From Triglochin maritima (Eukaryota; Streptophyta; Magnoliopsida; Alismatales; Juncaginaceae): 64,000 bases of DNA. The stretch's first letter is position 1. Each line of letters starts with the position of its first letter. Positions 35,501-45,355 of this stretch are shown here, one piece after another. The notes under the pieces were generated by a model that was given only the letters and a program-made list of their open reading frames with translations, was not told where the DNA came from and did not search any database. The translations under genes were made by a program, and so were the position numbers. The stretch is from positions 35,360,201-35,424,200 of the forward strand of contig OY821771.1 in assembly GCA_963682175.1 (NCBI GenBank). Reading direction: 5' to 3'.

Positions 35501-36689
35501 TCTCCAAGAGGAAGTCTACATGACTCAACATCAAGGATACACTAATCCTTCCTTCCCCCATCATGTTTGTAGACTTCACAAAGCAATCTACGGGCTCAAA
35601 CAGGCCCCACGTGCCTGGTTCACCAAATTAGCAAATAAGCTTGGTGAACTTGGATTTCGCCCAAGTTTATCTGATACATCTATGTTCATTTTAAAAACTG
35701 GTCAACATTTACTGATCATCCTTGTCTACGTTGATGATATTCTCATTACCGGCAGTTCTCCCCAACTTCTCTCTCAGGTTGTTTCAACCCTTAACTCTAC
35801 TTTTTCCCTAAAGGATTTAGGTTCTATTCACTACTTTCTAGGAATAGAAGCCCACAAAACAAATTCAGGCATGTTTTTTAACCAGCAAAAGTATATTTCT
35901 GATCTATTGCTTAAAACTAACATGCACAACGTTAAACCAATCAGCACCCCTTCTTGTCCATCCACAAAGTTAACACGCCACACTGGTTCACCAATGCATG
36001 ATGTTTTTCTCTATAGAAGTACTGTGGGTGCCCTTCAGTATATAACCTTAACTAGACCTGATATCACATATTCTGTTAATCGTGTATGTCAGTTTATGCA
36101 TAGTCCCAATGATGATCACTGGACTGCTGTCAAACGAATCCTACGATATTTAAAACACACTATTAATTATGGTCTAAATTATGTATGTACGCCTCCTACA
36201 AAGATAAGCCACTTGTCTGCATTCTCTGATGCAGATTGGGCTGGGGACTTAGACGACCGCCGCTCTACCTCTGGTTATTGTGTCTACCTTGGCCACAACT
36301 TAGTTGCCTGGAAATCAAAAAAACAAGCCACTGTTGCCAAGTCAAGCACCGAAGCAGAGTATAAAAGTCTGTCACATGCCACAGCTGAAGTGATATGGAT
36401 ACAACAGCTACTCCGGGATCTGCATCTGCCATGTCTCAGTCCTCCCACTTTATGGTGTGACAACATTGGAGCTACCTACCTTGTTGCTAATCCTGTCTTT
36501 CACGCTCGAACCAAACATGTGGAAATTGATTTCCACTTTGTTAGGGAAAAAGTCGCATCAAAGCAGCTTAATATACGCTTTATCTCCAGTAAAGACCAAA
36601 CAGCTGATGTTTTTACTAAGTCACTACCTTCCCCTCAGTTCAATCTTCTTCGTTCCAAGCTCACTGTTGTTCCCTCACTATTCGCTTGA
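32541..36689 (+). CDS. Copia Gag-Pol polyprotein (element D)
   Basis: One 1,382-residue frame holds a complete Copia polyprotein in the standard order. A Gag region (about residues 30-230) precedes a CX2CX4HX4C knuckle (CQICTKLGHSALQC, 288-301). The protease motif DSGA starts at 333. A pre-integrase WHQRLGHP block leads to the integrase, with its catalytic triad at about D527, D590 and E624. Reverse transcriptase carries YVDD at about 1063-1066, and RNase H starts near DADWAG (about 1230) and includes STEAEY. No stop or frameshift interrupts it, so the enzymes look potentially active. Expression is doubtful because solo LTR E sits between the 5' LTR and this frame. The stop lies just before the polypurine tract and 3' LTR. 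Confidence 0.96.
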   Translation: MTPSISSTSTNQESSGVLPPLAIPSTPSFSVHIRLDRDNYHLWRSQIVPLIRGHDLFGYLDSSLPCPPPFLTSVPSTSPATSLTTVNPAFNLWWKQDQLLLGWLRSTLTESVMSHIVGCETTTAAWTSLEHLYASHSRSRILQLRLQLQTIKKGASSVTDYLQQMTSLSNKLSVVANPVSDADLVLHILSGLGPEYDSFVTSITTRQDPISIEDLHSMLLCHETRLEKHHTPDPSVNNAIKASDTSRTSSGRSNNRPNNRNNSGRNNSRFRTNNTHNNSSGSKSRIQCQICTKLGHSALQCYKRFDLSLQSPSNPSANMASACHEVSDAWYPDSGATHHLTNDTGSFHDSQEYVGSDMIQTANGTGLPILRTGSLTFPSSLKPLRMHNVFFVPSITRKLLSVAKFTADNDVYFEFFPNYCLVKDLSSGQVLLRGQLEHGLYRLHLSGLWPRKLVFLGERAPVSIWHQRLGHPSTRIAQTILHRHGLPVSGSKTMHTCHTCPQIKNIKLPFHSSNNHTTAPLQLIYADVWGPAPTISSTGKRFYVSFLDDFSRYTWLFPISCKSEVISIFQRFKLQVENFFSCKIINFQSDWGGEFRNVSRFLSDHGINHRIICPHTHEQNGSIERKHRHIVDTGLSLLKHSSVPNKFWDDAFLSSVFLINRLPTPILNNISPFEKLFRKPPDYSILKVFGCTCFPYLRPYRSNKLQARSTACVFLGYSVNHKGYKCYDLENSKTYISRHVVFDENSFPCAKAMPVEVSGSRTYTSAIPHPYVSDIASPQHILTGPNNSSTTQSPPTTKTPPSTLPLSSTTPTSPHTSPDTTNTQNNHPPISHPMTTRTKDHTRRPKEFPGFKTFHTTKHPAATSLSDTTPSNFSIAVKNAKWRAAMDDEFKALTFNKTWSLVPVSSSKNLVGCKWVYRIKRNPDGSVLKYKARLVAKGFHQEAGVDYDETFSPVVKPVTIRVVLSLAISKNWAIRQLDVNNAFLNGDLQEEVYMTQHQGYTNPSFPHHVCRLHKAIYGLKQAPRAWFTKLANKLGELGFRPSLSDTSMFILKTGQHLLIILVYVDDILITGSSPQLLSQVVSTLNSTFSLKDLGSIHYFLGIEAHKTNSGMFFNQQKYISDLLLKTNMHNVKPISTPSCPSTKLTRHTGSPMHDVFLYRSTVGALQYITLTRPDITYSVNRVCQFMHSPNDDHWTAVKRILRYLKHTINYGLNYVCTPPTKISHLSAFSDADWAGDLDDRRSTSGYCVYLGHNLVAWKSKKQATVAKSSTEAEYKSLSHATAEVIWIQQLLRDLHLPCLSPPTLWCDNIGATYLVANPVFHARTKHVEIDFHFVREKVASKQLNIRFISSKDQTADVFTKSLPSPQFNLLRSKLTVVPSLFA

Positions 36690-36696
36690 GGGGGGA

Positions 36697-36924
36697 TATT
36701 AGGATATACATTTAGCCCAATGAACTGGGCCCATTTTATGTACCACATTCATTCTATTGTACTTTAATTTTAGTCCCATATTGTTCAATTGAATCATTGT
36801 AACTCATACCTATGATATAAATAGAACCTACTTCAATCTCTTCTAAATAGAGATTTAAGGTCATCTTTCCTTTTTCAAACTCCCTCTACAATCCTTTCTC
36901 TCTTCTACATTTTATGCTCTATTA
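36697..36924 (+). repeat. 3' LTR of element D
   Basis: The 228 bp LTR follows GAGGGGGGA directly. Ends are the same TATTAGG and CTCTATTA as in the 5' copy, fixing the non-canonical boundaries from both sides. Confidence 0.93.
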
Positions 36925-36929
36925 CACAC

Positions 36930-38300
36930 GGTCATGTGTTGGGCGAACATAATATCAACGAGAAATTATCACATAACTGGCCGGAGCACTTCAACGTTAG
37001 GCTCATAGAGTCATAGGGGCGAGAACTTTCCTTATCACGTGTTCATCAAAAGTTATTGCCTCAGAGATGGCAAGGAAGGTTTCTCTATTGCGGATAACGC
37101 AACCATCTCGTTGGAAAGATGGAGACGATCAAAAGGGGCGAAAAGTCAAAGATAGACACCGAAGAGTGGTTAACTACCAAGGGCACTTCCCTTGACTTGT
37201 GGAGCCCTGAATTATGGTTTGACATCACCAAAGACTTCAGAGATCTGAATGTCATCGACGAACTTACTTTAACTAAGATGGTACTCACTCTTGGGAGGGT
37301 CAAATTAAAGTATGTTGTTGTGACAATAATGACTTCCACCATTTGGAAACTTTGAGAATGGGGGGAACCGTATGATATATCCATCACAGTCGAAGGTGAA
37401 GGCATATAAACCTTGGGGTCCAAAATTACAATTGGAGAGGATCTGGTAGAAACAATTGGCACCGCTCTAACTATGCTAAACAAGTCCGTAGGCAACCGGG
37501 GGACTCCTCGCGCCATGGGGAAATGAGTGACAAGTTAATGAGTCATCCTCCTCCAAGAAATCTGGAGAACCACCTCGACTGCCACAATCAAGGCTTGAAG
37601 GGGGTCTAAATCAAGGAGCACAGGACAAAAACCACACTACTGGTGGGAGGCAAGGAAGGAATCTACAAAGGAGGCAAGAAAGGAAGATCCCATAAAGGTT
37701 GTCATCGACAAAGCTCAACTAAACCATCAAATTTGGGTCCAACATGGAACAAACATTGTTGCCCCCCAGCCAACAAACAACTCATTCATGTTTAATGGGC
37801 TTCCAAACAATGTTGGAATTCAAGGCCCTTAAAACTTGAACACCTTGTGCCAAAATTTGTTTGGTAAGTTCCTCTTTATGAACCCATTCACTTTTTTAGG
37901 AACAAACATAAACATGCAACCCTGGCTACGTGGCCTAATTCAACCAGAATATGACAAACATGTTCCAAATGAATCAAGGTGCTCCAAACTAGCTCGCACA
38001 AACAATCACAAACACCATGGCTTTTAATCTAATTATACCAAACACCAATACTAATCACCCAATGACTAACCCCTTCACTCCTTCAGACTCTGGGATCTTA
38101 TTGAAGACCTCGTCTGACGTTCCTTTTGGGGAACAAGGTAAGCAGTCTGCTTGTACTTCAGGAGTGGGAAGCAACAATAGATCAGCAGAGTGTGAAAACG
38201 TAGAGGAGCATTACCAAATCAAGGAGCTTGTAGCTGCCCATGGGAACAAAATCACGAAATCAACGAACCCTACTATTACAGGGTTAAGGTCGCCATGACC
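36930..38300 (+). pseudogene. Decayed L1 LINE ORF1-like region
   Basis: Broken frames include IDTEEWLTTKGTSLDLWSPE (about 37150-37210) and LTLTKMVLTLGRVKLKYV (about 37265-37318), resembling the DUF4283-type region of plant L1 ORF1. The frame at 38017-38298 may be its downstream part. Stops and frame changes are frequent. With the ORF2 start at 41100 it suggests one old L1 copy broken by later insertions. Confidence 0.45.
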
Positions 38301-38673
38301 TGGTGATGCCAATGGTTCCCCCTGGATTGAGCCATAGGATGAGTTTGGGATTGCGTTGGGTCACAAGGGCTCATAAGTACAAATCAAGAGGCCTTTGGGT
38401 GCTAACGAGCCAAGCAAATTTGGGCAACTTGGTAGGATTCGGGCGGATCCTCATTTAGGCCAGGGACTCGTTCTGTTAGCCAAACGACCATGTTTGAATT
38501 GAGCAGATTTGACAACTTGGGGGCATTACACCTGAGTCACAGCCAACAAGCAAGGCAAATAAGGAAACATTAGAAAAGTTTGTTGGTGCAAACAAGAAAA
38601 CTTTTGTGGTTCTTCATGCGTTTCAGGAGGGACAAAATCTGGATTTGCATGGGCCTTGAGTGGACACTTGAAT

Positions 38674-39247
38674 TAGGGTTGTCAATCGGGTCTTGTCATG
38701 TCGTGTGCTAATCATGTCGTATATATAAACTCTAGGTGTTGCGCCGTATCCGACCCATTTAATAATCGTATTGCTAGACTTCTGTCATATCCAACCCGTT
38801 TATAATCGTGTTGCCATATACAACCCATTTATACACTATTATTAAATGGATTACTTCGTGTACACGTTTAACACGACTACCGTTTACACCATTAAACAAT
38901 AATCCATACACAATTAGTTCTGTTTATTACACGAATACCAGATTGCATGATTGCATGCCACCCGTTCATTATAATTTATAACTTATATATTACTTGTAGA
39001 CTTGTCGGTATTAGTCGTGTCTTAATCGTGTAATATTTTAAATGGTGTACCTAATTACCTGATTACTTATCGTGTCTTAATCGTGTTAATCGTTTTTGCA
39101 CCAGAAATCCATATACAACCCATTTAATAATCATGTTGCTATATCCAACCCATTTATTAATCGTGTTCAAATTCTCAATCCATATCAGCTAAGTTCGTGT
39201 CGTTTTCGTGTTGTGTAATCATGTTTCGTGTAAAATTGACAGTCCTA
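38674..39247. mobile_element. hAT-type element with Mu-like CGTGTT/AACCCATTT repeats
   Basis: The 574 bp element begins TAGGGTTGTCAATCGGGT and ends AAAATTGACAGTCCTA. Flanks ACTTGAAT (38666-38673) and ATTTGAAT (39248-39255) match at 7 of 8. The inside repeats ATCCAACCCATTTAATAATC and TCGTGTTGC words. No coding sequence. Confidence 0.8.
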
Positions 39248-39255
39248 ATTTGAAT

Positions 39256-39700
39256 GCCTCTTAGAGCAACAACTATAGGCAGATGCCTATATAAAGGGAC
39301 GTTGAGCTGTAGGGAGACACAACAAACCATCGAGACAACCAAATATCGAGACCACAAAACAGTGAGAGTTTGCACGAGGGGGCGTTGAGTTGTGGGATTG
39401 TCACAACCAATTAGTGTGAGCACTATACTAGTGAGTGTTGAGTTGTGGGGCTGTCACAACCAATGATTAAGGACTTGTACTTTTGTATACTTGTGTAGTG
39501 AATACAAAAATGGGGGTTGCACCATCTGTGTGCGTTTGAGACTAACACATGGGTTGGGACAATCGTAGGACCCACTTTAGGGTCTTGCATAAAGGTGGGT
39601 AACGACCAGCTTGGCCCGAGCCCGCGAAGCTAAACGGGTTGGGCGAGGCTCGACTGCTTATTTCCTTCCTTTTCTTGCAAACAAACGGGCAGGCCCGCCC
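39256..39700. other. Intergenic or old LTR-like fragment
   Basis: A TATA-like GCCTATATAAAGGG near 39287 and a near-repeated GTTGAGTTGTGGGNTTGTCACAACCAAT-type unit (about 39383 and 39436) suggest a piece of an LTR or promoter. No boundaries were found and no gene is recognised. Confidence 0.3.
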
Positions 39701-40553
39701 GGGTGATGCCAGAACGGATCCAGAATGGATCCAGGGTCATTCCAGAAGAGATCCAAAGTGGATTCAGGGTCATGCCAGAACGGATCCAGAATGGATCCAG
39801 GGTCATGCCAGAAGAGATCCAAAGTGGATCCAGGGTCATGCCAGAAGAGATCCAAAGTGGATCCAGGGTCATGCCAGAACGGATCCAGAATGGATCCAGG
39901 GTCATGCCAGAAGAGATCCAAAGTGGATCCAGGGTCATGCCAGAAAGACCCTAAGTGTAACGTAAGTTACGGAATAGAGGCAGGGTCATTCTAGAAGAGA
40001 TCCAGAGTGGATCCAGGGTCATGCCATAACGGATCCAGAATGGATCCAGGGTCATGCCAGAAGAGATCCAGAGTGGATCCAGGGTGATGCCGGAACGGAT
40101 CCAGAATGGATTCAGGGTCATGCCAGAAAGACCCTAGGTGTAACGTAAGTTACGGAATAGAGGCAGGGTCATTCCAGAAGAGATCCAGAGTCGATCCAGG
40201 GTGATGTCAGAACGGATCCAGACTGAATCCAGGGTCATTTAAGAAGAGATCCAGAGTCGATCCAGATTGATTCCAGAGACGATCCAGAACGATTCCAGAG
40301 TCGATGCAGAGCGATTCCATAGACGATCCAGAGTGATTCTAGAGTTGATCCAGATTGTCCAGAGTCGATCCAGATTGATTCCAGAAACGATCTGACCGAT
40401 TCCAGAGACGATCCGGAACGATTCCAGAGACGATCCAGACCGATTCCAGAGTCGATACAGAGTTATTCCATAGACGATCCAGAGTGATGCCAGAGTCGAT
40501 CCAGAGTGATGCCAGAGTCGATCCAGAGTGATTCGATGCAGAGTGATTCCAGC
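39701..40553. repeat. Minisatellite, 33 bp unit changing to 22 bp unit
   Basis: The left part repeats a 33 bp unit built on GGATCCAGGGTCATGCCAGA, with two alternating variants (AACGGATCCAGAAT and AGAGATCCAAAGT). A spacer with GTAACGTAAGTTAC occurs at about 39955 and 40138, giving a 183 bp higher-order period. From about 40250 the unit becomes 22 bp, CGATTCCAGAGTCGATCCAG-like. Long frames on both strands exist only because 33 is a multiple of three. Confidence 0.93.
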
Positions 40554-40905
40554 ACTGTAATGGTTTCGTCATGGTCTTAGATTAGTCTTAGTAAAATTTA
40601 TTTGGCTACAGTCAATCCCAAATTACACGTCCTACCAAACGGATCACGAACCGATTCGGACGGCCGTTAACGACTCATTCACGTCGTTTCTCTGGAGTGG
40701 GGCCCACGAACGGCGCAGGTGCATTTGCACAAATAGGATGCTCACCAGATGCATATGCAGCAATACCGAAAAAGCAGGTGCATATGACCAATTTGGACAC
40801 TTACGGGGTGTACTGTAGCAAATTCCCCGTAATAACACATCACTTTGAATACATTCACCCACAACCAACACCTGACGGACGGGCATCAATGATCGCATTG
40901 ACACC
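40554..40905. other. Unassigned sequence between the minisatellite and L1 remnant
   Basis: Open frames occur (for example from 40697) but match no family I recognise. It may be part of the broken L1 copy. Confidence 0.3.
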
Positions 40906-41290
40906 TTGTTTACGGAAACTTACGAGGCCTTTTGGGATTTTGTGAACCAGTTAGGTATTTTCCCCAACAATGAGGAACAAACTTCAGCACTCCTCAGTAA
41001 CATTCATAGAAAACAAGGCTTATTGGAGGTCAACCACAACTCCCTGGTAGAGATCATGGTCAAGGTTGGATCTCTTCACTTCCGGACAAATATTCCTCTA
41101 TGAAGCTTATTACATGGATTGGGTACGATAGATAAAAGATGTGCAATAGATAACATTATCCGGACTTTGAAACCAAAATCAATTTTAATACAAGAAACTA
41201 AATTCACTCAAACACACAAGCCACACTTAAAAATGATGGGCGGTCGGATCTTATCCAACTGGATTGATCGGGCCTCAGGTGGGCTTCTAA
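40906..41290 (+). pseudogene. L1 LINE ORF1 end and ORF2 endonuclease start
   Basis: A frame ending at 41103 is followed by a start at 41100 reading MKLITW. After a small deletion a second frame gives TIDKRCAIDNIIRTLKPKS, ILIQETKFTQTHKPHLKMMG and SNWIDRASGGLL. This is the opening of an L1 apurinic endonuclease; the normal WNVRGLG is damaged, while IQETK, holding the catalytic glutamate, remains. It ends after about 65 residues, without reverse transcriptase. Confidence 0.7.
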
Positions 41291-41499
41291 TGTAGGATCG
41301 TTATGGTCCTAATTAATATAATTCGTGTTTTTATGTTTTATTAATTAGATTTTATGTCATGAACTTATTTACAATTGTTGGTTATTTTGCTTCCACTGTT
41401 GTTTAGGCCTTTATTTTAATCATTTGGATTGCACAAATTATGTTTGATAGATCACCTTGGAACTCAAAAAATTAATATATTACTACTTGTACACTTGTG

Positions 41500-41716
41500 T
41501 TATTATGTCTTCTTTTGTTTAATATTTATGTTAGGAATTATTCAAAATCTTATCTAAATTTTTAGTCACATATATATAATTTATAATTAATATATGTATA
41601 TTATTAATATTATTTAATTATTAAATCGCAAACCGAATATGCACTCGCATCGCATCCCGCATATGCAAGATGCGGTGTCTTGCTGCATCCAATCCGCATC
41701 CTGTATTTCTGAACAA
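41500..41716 (-). repeat. Dispersed AT-rich repeat, copy 2 (inverted copy of 2741-2950)
   Basis: Read on the minus strand it repeats the word order of 2741-2950: GTTCAGAAATAC, GGATGCGGATTGGATGCAG, the TTTAATAATTAAATAATATT block, then CTAACATAAATATT. The two copies differ by small indels near the GC-rich end. Confidence 0.72.
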
Positions 41717-42791
41717 TGATCATTACAACCTAGTGTGGAAACCTTAAGAGAAACTGCACCTTGAAACTACCATACTTAAAAATTTGCATTGTTTGACTAT
41801 TTTGGAATTCGATATTGTAAAATATGCCTTAGGTAACATTTACTCAAGAACAATGGTCAGATTGTATGACTTTTGAGAATGAGTCATGGTTCATGATCAA
41901 ATTCTATAATTAATCTAAATTATGTGCTTATTAAAAAAATATCATTATAATTTATAATGCTCCAAACTCCAAAAGATCTCAGTTCGGAGCTGCCTTTTGT
42001 TTGAATGCTTGTGGCGATGGCAATTTGTGCTACCTCGCGTAGGATCCTGTTCCAAAAATAAGACAAATATGTGTTTAAATAATGTATTTATAAAGTTCAA
42101 GGGTAAAGTGTTAGAAAATGAAAATTTAAGAGAGGTAACCGTCATATTTTAAAGTTCATGGGGAAGTAAAATCAATGTATAGTTTAGGATGACAAACTAT
42201 AGTTAACCATATACTTAGCCGAATATATTAATCTTTGGTAAAGCATCAAAGTTAAGGGGAAAGATGATCTCGAGAAAAATCTACTTTCCGTGTACCTAGC
42301 TATACTGAAGTGTAGGCAAAATAGTTTTAAAATATTTTTTTGATAAGCTAAATTTGATGGGAGTTTTTTTTTTGTCAAATATGATTTGAATGTTTCAATT
42401 GGATGTCTCGAATTTGTAGGGAAAAAATGTTTTTTGGTAAGAAAATAACAAAATTCTTGGTTATTTTGGGCTCTGACGGAAATCGACATTGCTTGTGAGC
42501 TGTAACTGTTGTCCTTTTACTTCAAGCTGATTTCATGGTTTGTTCCAATCTTTTGACGTAACATTTTGCTTGATTTGTTGCTGGAATTCTACCCAAGTGA
42601 TTGTCAAGAAATTATGCTTCTAAGTAGGAAAAAAATTGTGAGAAAAAACCCACTTCCGTGGAATGATTTAAGGAATTAAGGTGGATAGATTGAATTCCAA
42701 TCATGGTACAAACTTCTTTTTGAGCAAAACTTGAAACACGTTATGGAAGGGATTAAGGAAAATTTTCAAGATGAGTTTGTTTTAGCTTTTA
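41717..42791. other. Intergenic sequence, no gene seen
   Basis: AT-rich sequence without recognised coding regions. The open frame at 42184-42489 (minus) is low-complexity and has no family resemblance. Confidence 0.5.
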
Positions 42792-43657
42792 GGGTACGCT
42801 TGGTAACACGGGAATCAACGTCTGCGTCTGGGCAGATGTCCAGACGTTGGTTTGCGCAACCAAACAACAAATATCGGTTTGGGTTCATGCGTCTCAAAGT
42901 CAAACACCCCTGTGTAAAATCCATCCATTTGAGAAGTTAATCGAAGTTAGCTTTTCACCCAGACGTAAATATTTTGTTGAGTTACCAATATTATCCCTTG
43001 TTATTATATTGTTTGATTACCAATATTGAAATCATTTTAATCTGTTTTTTAATTTTTTTTTAAATATGTTTTCCAATTATTTTATTTTTTTAATTTTTTT
43101 ATTGAATAAAATAGCCCAACTTTTCAATATGTTCTCTCCTACACATCATTTGGAGGTCAATCTTGAAAAAATTAAAACAGTCGTTAAAAAAATTAAAAAA
43201 TTGGTAAAAATAAAAACAATTAGAAAACATATTTTGAAAAAATAATAATTTAAAAACAGATTACAAATAATTTAAAAAATCAAAACAAAAAAAAGTATAA
43301 TTGCATCTCACGCATGCAAAACGCAAACCCAAGTAGGAATGAGCAACTGATCCGGTCCAAAATTAGGTTTTTTCACCTTAAAATTTAAAAAAAAAATCAA
43401 ACCGTTCTAGACCGAAACCCGAACCGGTTGTTGCTCAACCTTAAACCTAAGAATCAAAAGCTCAAAACAACAAGTGAGTTAAAGCACCCAAACAACAAGT
43501 ATGACTGAATTTGGGTTTTGGAGAAGGATACCCCCGACGCTTCAAAAAGCATCCAAACAAAAAAAATTACGTCTGAATTTTTCATAGTCTTCAAAAAAAA
43601 TTCAGACACGACGTCCGTAGACTCAAACTGAAACGCGGCTGGTATCCAAACCGACCC
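42792..43657. mobile_element. Possible foldback element, boundaries uncertain
   Basis: The ends are loosely complementary (GGGTACGCTTGGTAAC at the left; GGGTCGGTTTGGATACC on the other strand at the right). Inside, imperfect inverted arms lie at about 43030-43110 and 43190-43280. No target duplication is visible. A separate MITE sits at 43334-43443. Confidence 0.35.
43334..43443. mobile_element. Short hAT-type MITE
   Basis: The 110 bp element begins TAGGAATGAGCAAC and ends GTTGCTCAACCTTA. Flanks AACCCAAG (43326-43333) and AACCTAAG (43444-43451) match at 7 of 8. It includes CCGGTCC and GAACCGG words like the MITE at 70-309. Confidence 0.75.
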
Positions 43658-44163
43658 ATGGTGAGCGAGGTTGTGTATTTCCTCATATTTTAACTAAGAG
43701 CAGTCACGTCATATGATTATGAAATGACAGTTATCACCACTCTTTCACGTTTCATATATTTAGGCTTTGGAACACATCTTATCACATCTAGATGTGAAAT
43801 GTCCTGAACTTTAAAGTAACGTGGTTTTGAGATAGACAGGCTATGCATGTCAATTGTACCTTGGGACTAATGAAATGAAGGGTTAAGATTGAAAATCTTA
43901 TTGCCAAAATATAGTTGTTAAGCAAGTTATAAAAACACTTATGTTATTCAAAACTAATTATCCACCAATCTTATATATATTCACAAAAAATATAGAGATA
44001 CGACTCTCTAAATAATTCAGTGAGAAATAATTCTAGTAATTACTATCATTTGCCATTAATTTTCATCACTACAAGCATTCCCAAACTTGGGTCTCAATCA
44101 TAGAGATCAAGTGGGTTTTTTGTCGCTATCAAAACTTACATCTCATGTAAGATGTCTTCTAAG
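43658..44163. other. Intergenic sequence, no gene seen
   Basis: No coding or structural feature is recognised in this AT-rich stretch before the Mutator-type element. Confidence 0.5.
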
Positions 44164-44172
44164 TTTTTTTTA

Positions 44173-45161
44173 AGGGTTATTTGCTTGGGTGCCACTAAGA
44201 AACAACTAAATTTGTTTTATGCCACATGGTTCTGACTATTTAGTCTAATGTCATAGCAAAATCAAACTATTTATCTTAATGTCATAGCAAAACAAAAAAA
44301 TTATCTTTATGTCATTCCGTCGGTAAACCGTTAACTTTTCCGTTAACGTCCACTAAGTATATTAATATTTAATGGATTTTTTGCAGAATCACCCTGAAAA
44401 AACCAAAAAAATCATAAAATTCATTATATGTGTTGTAAAAATTACAAAAAATTACTCAAATTTTTATTTATACTCTCTCAACTCTATCTTTCAACTTTCG
44501 TTTCTTCTTTGTCACTCACTAAACTTAATGACTCGATTACTAAACTAACAAAATTCGATAATTTTTTAATTTTAAAAATACAAAATAATTAATTGTTTTT
44601 TATTAAAAAAATCATGTCTAATAAAAATTCATTTTTATATAAAATGTGTTTTTCCAAAAATATTAATTTTTTTGTATAAAAATTATTTTATAAATTATGA
44701 GATTCTTGTACTAAAATATTAAAAATCATGAATCTGAAATAAGATAAATAAAAATAAATAATTTTTAGAAAGAAAATTTATCGAATTTCATTACCTTAGT
44801 AATGGAGTCATTAAGTTTAGTGAGAGAAAAGAAGAAATGAAAGTTGAAAGATAGAGATGAGAGTATAAATATATATTTTTTGTAATTGTTTGTAATTTTT
44901 ACAACACATATAATGAATTTTATGATTTTTTTGTTTATTAAGGGTGATTCTACAAAATTTCCATTAATATTAATATACTTAACGGACGTTAACAGAAAAG
45001 TTAACGGTTTACCGACAGAATGACATAAAAATAAATATTTTGTTTTGCTATGACATTAAGATAAATAGTTTGATTTTGTTATGATATTAGACCAAATAGT
45101 CTGAACCAAGTGACATAAAATCAATTTAGTTATTTCTTGGTGGCACCAAGCAAATAACCCT
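44173..45161. mobile_element. Mutator-type foldback MITE with ~390 bp arms
   Basis: The 989 bp element starts AGGGTTATTTGCTTGG and ends with the complement (CCAAGCAAATAACCCT). The arms stay complementary for roughly 390 bp each, including TAACGTCCACTAAGTATATT / ACTTAACGGACGTTAAC blocks, leaving a loop of about 200 bp. A 9 bp duplication TTTTTTTTA lies at 44164-44172 and 45162-45170. Long terminal repeats plus a 9 bp duplication fit a Mutator-like non-autonomous element. Confidence 0.87.
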
Positions 45162-45355
45162 TTTTTTTTATCCATCGTCGACTAACATATACCTTTGCTT
45201 ACAAGCTCATTTTCTCGTAACAAGAAAAATCAACCAAATTGAAATGGACTTCCCAACCCATTCCCTTAATTAACATTCTCTCTCTTTTGGACCGTGAATA
45301 ACTTGGAAGACTCTTATTTCAAAAAAGAAAAAGAAAAAAATCCATTATTTCAACC

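Larger units (their letters stand above)
29669..36924 (+). mobile_element. Copia LTR retrotransposon D with intact polyprotein
   Basis: LTRs of 228 bp (29669-29896, 36697-36924) have unusual ends, TATTAGG...CTCTATTA, instead of TG...CA. A CACAC duplication lies at 29664-29668 and 36925-36929. A primer-site-like TGGTATCTAGAGCC follows the 5' LTR and the purine tract GAGGGGGGA precedes the 3' LTR. By eye the LTRs differ at three positions (about 1.3%). The only large break is solo LTR E in the leader. Confidence 0.93.

Noticed and set aside
39285..39300. TATA box CTATATAAAGGG as promoter of a new gene
   Set aside because: No coding frame follows; more likely an old LTR fragment.
39630..39994. 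Four overlapping open frames of 83-108 residues on both strands
   Set aside because: They come from the 33 bp minisatellite; a unit divisible by three keeps several frames open with no coding meaning.
42792..43657. PIF-type MITE with TTA target duplication
   Set aside because: The left flank reads TTA but the right flank is ATG, and the terminal match is weak, so only a low-confidence repeat was listed.
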